Shown here piece by piece: positions 57,875 through 64,000 of a stretch of 64,000 bases of DNA (its first letter is position 1; every line of letters starts with the position of its first letter). Both the position numbers and the translations under genes were made by a program. The notes below the pieces were generated by a model, which saw only the letters and a list, made by a program, of their open reading frames with translations, was not told the origin of the DNA and did not search any database. The DNA comes from Candidatus Melainabacteria bacterium MEL.A1 (GTDB lineage Bacteria > Cyanobacteriota > Vampirovibrionia > Gastranaerophilales > Gastranaerophilaceae): positions 1,364,001 to 1,428,000 of the forward strand of contig CP017245.1 in the NCBI GenBank assembly GCA_001765415.1. Direction: 5' to 3'.

Positions 57875-60800
57875 ATGGCACTAACTGTAGATGAAATCGC
57901 TGAAATTCTCAACTCAATGCGTGTTGAAAACGAAAATAATGTCGAAAATTTTGAAAAAGTATTAACTGATATAAGCGCAAAATTAGAACTTATGGCTGGA
58001 GATAGCGAAGATGCTGATTTGATAAAAGTTTATTTAACTGAATTGAAAGGGTTGGTTGAAGATAAGTCTGTTGATACAAATACAAGATTTGCAGATATTG
58101 AAAAAATTCTGCATAATGTGCTTTTGTGCCAAGATGATGTTGCAAAGACTTCAGAACTTAAAGATTTATTCCATGTATTTAGTGCTGCATTTGATAATTT
58201 TACGAGTAATTTTGTAAATCAAAAAGATTTTTTGGAAGATTTAAGTTTGAAACTTGGAAATGTTGAAAATAAAGTTTTTGATAAAGATGAACTCGCATCA
58301 TTGATTGCTGGTTTAAACCAAGATTTGGTAGCAGTAAATAATGATATTGAAAAATCTTTTGTATCTATTGATGAAAAATTTGCGGAGGTTATTAAAAAAC
58401 TTGATAGTTTTGATATTACAGAACAAGTTAATTCTATAAATTCAAAAATTTTAAATATTTCTGAAGAGATAAACTTAATTCCATCAAAAATTTCGTTTGC
58501 AAGTTTAGAAGATAAAATTTCTTATTCTCAATCAGTACTAAATTCTTTGAGAGAATTGATTACAGAAACTTCTGAACAAGAAAATGCAATTATTTCAGAG
58601 AGATTTGAAAAATTAGAAAAATCTTTTGAAAGTATTGTTACGGATTCTGATTTTACCGGTTTTAGAACAAATTTAGCTGATTTTGTTCAAAAAATTATTG
58701 ATAATTCTACAGTTTTAAATACAAAACTTTCTTACACAACAGAGAGAATTGAACATATTTTAACAACAATAGAAAATCTTGATAACAGCGAAGAATTTGA
58801 TAAAGTTTTGAATACTGTAAATCAAAATGCCGGTGAAAATCTGGATAAGATTTTAGCTGATATTGAAAATCTGAAAACAAGAATATCAGAAGAAATTAGC
58901 TCTAATTCAAAAACTTATTTTGATGATTTGAGTATAAAAATTGCAAATATTATAAGTGAAATCAGTGATGTAAAATCAAATTTGGAAGAAAAATGTGAAA
59001 ACGTTTCTGAAGATATTTCGCAAAATGTTTCAACAGCGTTTGCAAGTACAAAAATTTCTATGGAAAACGTGATTGTTGCAATGAATAATTTGAATGACAT
59101 GTTGAAAGAACAATCAGAAAAAAATGCTGAAACTATTCTTGCAAACATTGATGAATTAAATGGAAAAGTTGATGAATTTTCGACAGATATTGTTGATGAA
59201 CTAAGAACCTCTTTCTCTGATATAAAAACCGGTTTTTCATCTGGTATTGCATCAAATATTTCTGACTTGAAATTACATTTAGGTGATGTTGTAGAAAGTT
59301 TGAGAAATTATGTTTCTGAATTGAATGATAATTCTGAAACTTCTAAAAAAGTTGTAGATGAAAAGATTTCAAAAAAACTATTGGCAATGGAAACTGCAAT
59401 TGAAAATTGTTCAGATGTTTATGAAGATAAAATGGCGACACTTCAAGTTAAGTTGGCTGAATTTGCTCAAAATGTTCAAAACACTTCATCTGATGTTAAT
59501 GAAAAGATTTCGTCTTCTATTGAAGAGCTTGGAGATATCAAGCAGGAAATTGTTTCTGTTCAAGATGCTTTAGGGGAAGTTAAATCTTCTGCAGATGAAA
59601 AAACAGAGAAATTTTTAATGTTGTTAGATGAAAATGTCAAAGAAATATTGACTGCTATTGAAAATCTTGAAAAATCGACACTGAAAGATATAAATTCCTC
59701 AATAAATGAAAATATTGATTTGATAGAAAATAAATTTTCTACAGTTTTGGATGTGTTGGAAAAGTTTAATAGTGAAACCGGTTTAGCAGGAAGTATAGAA
59801 GAAAAATTCTCTGCATTAAAACAAGAAATAGGACTTGTAAATACCGACATTACAGGTACAATTCAAAGTAGCAGAGATGAAATTTTGCAGAATTTTGAAG
59901 ATATAAAGAAAAGTTTTGATGATTTTTCAGATTATGATTTTAATAAATTGATGGCAGATTTGAAAATTTTGCTTGAAACTTCGTTTATGAATTTTAGTGT
60001 TGATGTAAATGGAGAACTTGCATCAAGTTCTGAAGCTATAATGAGATTGGAGCAGGCTTATAAAGATATTTTCAATAAAATTACATTGATTGAAGATTGT
60101 GTTTCTGAAAAACTGCAAAATGATATTGAATTATTAAATATTACAATTGAAACAAATTCTAAAAATTTGCAATGCTTGTTTGAAGAAAAATTGGATGAAT
60201 ATATTGGTGATATGAAATCTCAAATTGCTAATATGTTGGAAGATACGAGAGTTGTTGATGCAATTTCTAATACAAAAGAAGAAATAAATGTAAAACTTGA
60301 CGTTGTTTTGGACAAACAAGACAATATTGAAAAAAATATTACAGAAGCTATTTCAAATAATGCAGAAGATGTTTCAAATAAGATTTATGGCAATATCTTT
60401 TCACTTGGAGAGGAGTTAAAAAAACATATTAAATCAACTTGTGATGAGGTTGTTGAAAAAACTGTTGATCAGACAGTTAAGCAAGCAGTTGAACAAACTG
60501 TAGAAAAATGTGACACTTCAAAATGTGAAGAAAATATTGATATTTTGAATCAAAAAGTTGATGCACTTGTATTATCGACAGATAAGGATGAAATCTTAAA
60601 TTCAATAGATGAATTGGGCGCAAAAACTGAACAAGCAAATGATGTTTTAAATCAAAAAATAGATGCTTTAGTCATATCCACTGATAATGAAGAAATTTTA
60701 CATTCGTTAGAAGAAATTGAAGCTAAAGCAGATAAAACAGGTTCTGATTTGACAGAAACACTTGAATCTTTGATTGCTCGAGTTGATATTATTGCAAGTG

Positions 60801-62191
60801 ATGATTCTTTGAAATCGGATTTGGAAAATATTACTGAAAAATTAGATGATTTCGAAGAAAATACAGAGTATTTTAAAAATGCTCTTGATACTTTATCAAA
60901 TAAGGTCGACATTATTGCAGCTGATAATTCATTAGATATTTTGTATGACAAATTTGATGAGTTTTCAGAAACAGAAGATAAAGTTGCAGAAATGCTTACG
61001 GCTTTACATCAAAAAGTTGATGTAATAGCGATGGATGACAATGATTTTGATATTGAAGAAGAAATTGATGATATCAAAGAACTTATTTTTGAGCAAAGAA
61101 AATATTTTGAAGTTGCTTCTGATGAAAAGGCTAATGCAATTGACAAGTATTTGAAAGATGTACTTTTAAAACTTGACAATGTTGACTTGGAGAAAAATTC
61201 TGAAGACATAAAAGAAACAATAATGAATGCGTTAGTTTCTCTTGTTGATCAAATTTCATTTGTTGAAGAAACAGAAGAAATTAAGGATTTTGTAGAGGAA
61301 AAAACTGATGCAATTAAACAAGGTTTGATAGAGGTTCAAAACCAGTTACGTCAACTGGCTAGTCCTGATGATGATTTTGGATATTCTTATACATTACAAG
61401 ATGTGGAATCTGATATTGCAAAATTGAGAGTTGCAATAACTCATCTTTCCGGTAACGATTTTGAAAACTTGTCAGGAGATATTAAAAAAATCGTTAATTC
61501 TGTTGAAGGCTTAGAAACTACTCTTACGCAAGAACAAATTATCGGTTTGAAAGGTAATATTGAAAAGTTAAATGAAGACATTTTAAGTATAAGTTCAAGA
61601 ACAAATAAAATTCTTTTGACATCTGATGAATCTAACAAAGCATTGAATGATGGATTGAATAACTTTGGCAATCTTGTTGGAAAATTGGAAGATAGATTAG
61701 AATATTTGGATAATACTGAAGCAACAGAAAGGCTTGAACGTAAGATTGAAAGTATTCAATCAATGGCGGTTGAATCTGCAAATGCTGATAAAGTTTTTCA
61801 TCAAGTGATGATGTATTTGGGTGAGTGGATAGATACTACGACCGAAAATATTTCAAGTATTACAGAAAAAACATCAGAAATTAATTTAATAAAAGAAAAT
61901 GTTAATGACGTTATTGAAAAGGTTTCTGATATTCAAGATATAAAAGATAATATTGAGGAATTGCGTTCTGCAGTTCCAGAGAAGTCTGAATTGCTTTCTG
62001 AATTAGAAAATAAATTTGAACAACAAGAGGCAAGAATTGACAGATTGGAAATGAAGTTAGAAAAAATATTATCAACACTTGAAGAAAAAGATGATATGGT
62101 GTTAAATAGAAAAGTAGATAAGATTGAAAAAATGTTATCAAGACTTGGTACTAATATAGAAAAGCTTACATCTTATGTTGATGAAGACTAA
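57875..62191 (+). CDS. Giant coiled-coil protein
   Basis: A 1438-residue acidic protein without signal peptide, membrane segment or recognised enzyme domain; almost all of it predicts as long helices and coiled coil rich in E, D, K, S, N, I and L. It begins ALTVDEIAEILNSMRVENEN and ends TNIEKLTSYVDED. About residues 885-1075 show degenerate repeats of about 35-45 residues with an L--KVD-I/L core (LNQKVDALVLSTD, LNQKIDALVISTD, LIARVDIIASDD, LSNKVDIIAADN, LHQKVDVIAMDD). A TATAAT lies at 57832-57837. The last 17 nt overlap the next gene, suggesting coupling. It may be a structural filament or scaffold. Confidence 0.75.
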   Translation: MALTVDEIAEILNSMRVENENNVENFEKVLTDISAKLELMAGDSEDADLIKVYLTELKGLVEDKSVDTNTRFADIEKILHNVLLCQDDVAKTSELKDLFHVFSAAFDNFTSNFVNQKDFLEDLSLKLGNVENKVFDKDELASLIAGLNQDLVAVNNDIEKSFVSIDEKFAEVIKKLDSFDITEQVNSINSKILNISEEINLIPSKISFASLEDKISYSQSVLNSLRELITETSEQENAIISERFEKLEKSFESIVTDSDFTGFRTNLADFVQKIIDNSTVLNTKLSYTTERIEHILTTIENLDNSEEFDKVLNTVNQNAGENLDKILADIENLKTRISEEISSNSKTYFDDLSIKIANIISEISDVKSNLEEKCENVSEDISQNVSTAFASTKISMENVIVAMNNLNDMLKEQSEKNAETILANIDELNGKVDEFSTDIVDELRTSFSDIKTGFSSGIASNISDLKLHLGDVVESLRNYVSELNDNSETSKKVVDEKISKKLLAMETAIENCSDVYEDKMATLQVKLAEFAQNVQNTSSDVNEKISSSIEELGDIKQEIVSVQDALGEVKSSADEKTEKFLMLLDENVKEILTAIENLEKSTLKDINSSINENIDLIENKFSTVLDVLEKFNSETGLAGSIEEKFSALKQEIGLVNTDITGTIQSSRDEILQNFEDIKKSFDDFSDYDFNKLMADLKILLETSFMNFSVDVNGELASSSEAIMRLEQAYKDIFNKITLIEDCVSEKLQNDIELLNITIETNSKNLQCLFEEKLDEYIGDMKSQIANMLEDTRVVDAISNTKEEINVKLDVVLDKQDNIEKNITEAISNNAEDVSNKIYGNIFSLGEELKKHIKSTCDEVVEKTVDQTVKQAVEQTVEKCDTSKCEENIDILNQKVDALVLSTDKDEILNSIDELGAKTEQANDVLNQKIDALVISTDNEEILHSLEEIEAKADKTGSDLTETLESLIARVDIIASDDSLKSDLENITEKLDDFEENTEYFKNALDTLSNKVDIIAADNSLDILYDKFDEFSETEDKVAEMLTALHQKVDVIAMDDNDFDIEEEIDDIKELIFEQRKYFEVASDEKANAIDKYLKDVLLKLDNVDLEKNSEDIKETIMNALVSLVDQISFVEETEEIKDFVEEKTDAIKQGLIEVQNQLRQLASPDDDFGYSYTLQDVESDIAKLRVAITHLSGNDFENLSGDIKKIVNSVEGLETTLTQEQIIGLKGNIEKLNEDILSISSRTNKILLTSDESNKALNDGLNNFGNLVGKLEDRLEYLDNTEATERLERKIESIQSMAVESANADKVFHQVMMYLGEWIDTTTENISSITEKTSEINLIKENVNDVIEKVSDIQDIKDNIEELRSAVPEKSELLSELENKFEQQEARIDRLEMKLEKILSTLEEKDDMVLNRKVDKIEKMLSRLGTNIEKLTSYVDED

Positions 62192-63566
62192 CAAATTGAT
62201 AAAAGATTTAAAAAATTCTCTCTCGTCGGCTAATGTGTTGGACACATTGGAAGAACGCTATGCTTATGCGCAAGATGCGTCAAATTTAAGAGATATTAAA
62301 AATAATATTCCTGATGTCGTGGTTTTTGTTGAAAACACCGAGCAGGTTCAGCAGGTTGTAAGAATTGCTAATAAATATAAAGTTCCGATAATATGTCGTG
62401 GTGCAGGCACAAATGTTGTTGGTGCTTGTGTTACAGAACATGGTGGAATAATTTTAAATTTTTCAAAAATGAATAAGATTTTTGAAATAAATAAAGAAAA
62501 TATGACCGCTCGTGTAGAACCAGGTGTTGTGTTGGGCGATTTTCAAAGAGAGGTTGAAAAGTTAGGGCTTTTTTATCCGCCTGATCCTTCCAATTTGGCG
62601 GTTTCTACAATTGGAGGTAGTATAGCACAGGCATCAGGTGGGGCAAAGTCTTTTAAATACGGAACGACAAAGGATTATGTAATTGATTTAAAAGTTGTTA
62701 CGGCTAGTGGCGAAGTTTTGCAGACCGGAGCAAATACTATTAAAAACGCTACGGGATATAATTTGAATACTTTGTTTGTCGGATCAGAAGGTACTTTGGG
62801 GATTGTTGTAGAAGCAACTTTAAAATTAATCCCTAAACCTGAAAGCAAAAAAGTTTTGATGGCATATTTTGATACGGTAAAAGAAGCGGTGAGTGCTGTA
62901 AATGCTATAATTGAACAGAGAATTTTTCCGACAACTATTGATTTTATGGACAAAAATGCAATTCAAACCGTTGAAAAGTTTTATCCTGCAAATCTTTTGA
63001 CCGAAAAAGAAGCTGCACTTGTTATAGAAATTGATGGGTTTGAATGTTCTATGAAGTATCAGGAAGATATTATTGTAAATATCTTGAAAAATTGTGGTGC
63101 ATCTGCAATTCAAGCTTCTCATAATGATAAAGAATATAATAAAATTTGGACTGCTCGAAGATCTTCTATGGGAGCTTGTGCAAAATTAAAACCGAATGTT
63201 ACAACTGATGATGTTATTGTCCCGAGAGAAAATTTAGAGGCTTTGGTTTTGGGGATTAGGAAAATTTGTGAAAAATATAATTTAGATGTCTGTATGGTTG
63301 GACATGTAGGTGATGGGAGTGTTCATCCGCAAATTCCGATTGATTATTCTGATGAAGATGAATATAAACGTTACAAATTTGCAAAGAATGAAATCTATGA
63401 TTTGACTGCAAGTTTAGGTGGAATTTTGTCAGGTGAGCATGGTGTTGGAATGTTGAAACGCTCTCATATCAATAAAGTTGTATCTAATGTCGCAATTGAT
63501 TATATGCGGCAGATTAAGAAAACATTTGACCCAAATAATATTTTAAACCCTTACAAAATTTTTTAA
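62175..63566 (+). CDS. FAD-linked oxidase of the GlcD/D-lactate dehydrogenase family
   Basis: A 463-residue flavoprotein. The FAD-binding (PCMH-type) domain has the motifs PIICRGAGTNVVGACVTEHG (about residues 74-93) and YPPDPSNLAVSTIGGSIAQA (about 132-151), then GSEGTLGIVVEATLKLIPKP. A C-terminal cap domain ends in GHVGDGSVHPQIP and SGEHGVGMLKRSH. It oxidises a 2-hydroxyacid such as D-lactate or glycolate; no Fe-S partner (GlcF) is adjacent. It overlaps the coiled-coil gene by 17 nt. Confidence 0.88.
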   Translation: MLMKTNKLIKDLKNSLSSANVLDTLEERYAYAQDASNLRDIKNNIPDVVVFVENTEQVQQVVRIANKYKVPIICRGAGTNVVGACVTEHGGIILNFSKMNKIFEINKENMTARVEPGVVLGDFQREVEKLGLFYPPDPSNLAVSTIGGSIAQASGGAKSFKYGTTKDYVIDLKVVTASGEVLQTGANTIKNATGYNLNTLFVGSEGTLGIVVEATLKLIPKPESKKVLMAYFDTVKEAVSAVNAIIEQRIFPTTIDFMDKNAIQTVEKFYPANLLTEKEAALVIEIDGFECSMKYQEDIIVNILKNCGASAIQASHNDKEYNKIWTARRSSMGACAKLKPNVTTDDVIVPRENLEALVLGIRKICEKYNLDVCMVGHVGDGSVHPQIPIDYSDEDEYKRYKFAKNEIYDLTASLGGILSGEHGVGMLKRSHINKVVSNVAIDYMRQIKKTFDPNNILNPYKIF

Positions 63567-63579
63567 GTAACCATAATTC

Positions 63580-63608
63580 TTGACAATTATATTCGCTTAT
63601 TTTAACCT
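63580..63608 (+). promoter_or_regulatory. Promoter of the structured leader
   Basis: A perfect TTGACA (63580-63585), a 17-nt spacer and TAACCT (63603-63608). Confidence 0.5.
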
Positions 63609-63611
63609 ATT

Positions 63612-63743
63612 AGCATAGAGGAAATGAAGTGAGTATCTTCAACTGCTGGCGCAGCCGTAATAGTCGGAATGCTCAAAATGGATTCGTTTACGCACAGATT
63701 GAACGAACTCCTTTTGTGGCCTCTTGAAAAAGAGGACTTTTTT
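63612..63743 (+). ncRNA. Structured 5' leader with start-site-sequestering hairpin
   Basis: Hairpins are evident: AGCAT/ATGCT (63612-63616 with 63669-63673) enclosing GAAG/CTTC (63626-63640) and CTGC-tggc-GCAG (63643-63654). GGA-TTCGTT pairs with AACGAA-c-TCC (63680-63711). Finally CCTCTT-gaaa-AAGAGG (63720-63735) is followed by ACTTTTTT and then ATG. The last hairpin looks like a terminator and also contains the ribosome site AAGAGGA, as a riboswitch expression platform would. Not assigned to a known class. Confidence 0.55.
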
Positions 63744-64000
63744 ATGTCTTTAATAGCTGTACAATCCAATAATTCCAATAAAATTGGAACGTGTCCGCAT
63801 GGTTTGCCGCAAGGTGCATGCCCGATTTGTAGTGGAATGGGCGGAGGTATGAAAAAGGCTGATTTTTCAGCAAAACCCGGTGAAATGAGCTGGAATGAAT
63901 GCGCAGCTATCGGTGCGTTTTTAAAAGCTCAAAAAATGGCTAAACTTCAACGAGAACAAGATGCGCAAAATTTTGCAAATAATGTTAGAACATTCCAAAA
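63744..64000 (+). CDS. Zinc-binding-like hypothetical protein (partial, N-terminus only)
   Basis: The frame from the ATG at 63744 stays open to the window end (85 codons). The N-terminus SLIAVQSNNSNKIGTCPHGL then PQGACPICSGMGGGMKKAD contains a CPHG...CPIC motif likely to bind zinc, followed by a helical, Gln/Lys-rich stretch. AAGAGGA lies 7 nt before the ATG, inside the last leader hairpin. Function unknown. Confidence 0.75.
   Translation, partial: MSLIAVQSNNSNKIGTCPHGLPQGACPICSGMGGGMKKADFSAKPGEMSWNECAAIGAFLKAQKMAKLQREQDAQNFANNVRTFQ

Noticed and set aside
63612-63743. tRNA, cobalamin, TPP, SAM, T-box or purine riboswitch
   Set aside because: None of the consensus motifs I know for those classes is present.

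Overview
The window is AT-rich, densely coding DNA from an anaerobic, diderm (LPS-type) bacterium. Best guess is a gut relative of the Cyanobacteria (Gastranaerophilales/Vampirovibrionia). Seen in sequence: OmpH/Skp-like and LptF/G-like envelope genes and a TonB-like C-terminus (outer membrane); reverse rubrerythrin and a four-subunit 2-oxoacid:ferredoxin oxidoreductase (anaerobic metabolism); a GFTLAEV-type prepilin; small proteins with an I/V-x-F-x-G N-terminus; and a protein whose N-terminus resembles the cyanobacterial DUF1822 family next to a sigma factor. The taxonomic placement is inference, because no rRNA is present. No tRNA, rRNA, CRISPR, integrase or transposase was seen.

Layout. 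1-5.7 kb: gyrA (partial), rmlA, glyA, a WecA/TagO-like transferase and a small membrane protein behind a strong promoter and long leader. 5.7-17 kb: a 58-bp tandem array, uvrC (no HhH end), two paralogous small secreted proteins, OmpH, pgk, a UDP-glucuronate decarboxylase, a second array running into the end of miaB, an acyl-CoA synthetase, rubrerythrin, a third array, a candidate minus-strand small RNA and a YkgJ-type protein. 17-24 kb: dnaK, a zinc alcohol dehydrogenase, LptF/G, a very likely type I toxin-antitoxin module and gatA. 24-34.6 kb: an XRE regulator facing a prepilin gene, cysE, tyrS, an isolated tail-fibre cassette, acpS/pheA, a phosphohexomutase, a degenerate M48-like secreted protein and a GT2 glycosyltransferase. 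34.7-42 kb: an HD-GYP/TPR/two-response-regulator operon, a pentapeptide protein, and an Fe-S scaffold-like/GGGtGRT pair. 42-49 kb: a minus-strand operon for a DUF1822/TonB-like protein, a sigma factor and a zinc-ribbon STAND ATPase. 49-64 kb: hemW, a FliM/N-FliO-FliP-FliQ-FliR cluster, the oxidoreductase operon, a 1438-residue coiled-coil protein overlapping a GlcD-type oxidase, and a structured leader before a partial zinc-binding protein.

How the genes fit together. rmlA, the phosphohexomutase, the UDP-glucuronate decarboxylase, the WecA-like enzyme and GT2 point to envelope glycan synthesis. OmpH and LptF/G serve the outer membrane. The FliM/N-O-P-Q-R set forms an export gate plus C-ring protein. 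The HD-GYP operon suggests c-di-GMP control.

Regulation. Promoters of the TTGaca-17-TATAAT type are easy to see. Six genes have a -10 box ending 6-7 nt before the ATG and no Shine-Dalgarno, so they are probably leaderless. A 58/62-bp repeat family with a GCTACG-NN-CGTAGC core occurs as three arrays and two single copies; it supplies the last codons of miaB and part of the prepilin leader peptide. The most striking element is the toxin-antitoxin locus at 21974-22236, where a 24-residue hydrophobic peptide is faced by a convergent antisense RNA with its own promoter and terminator.
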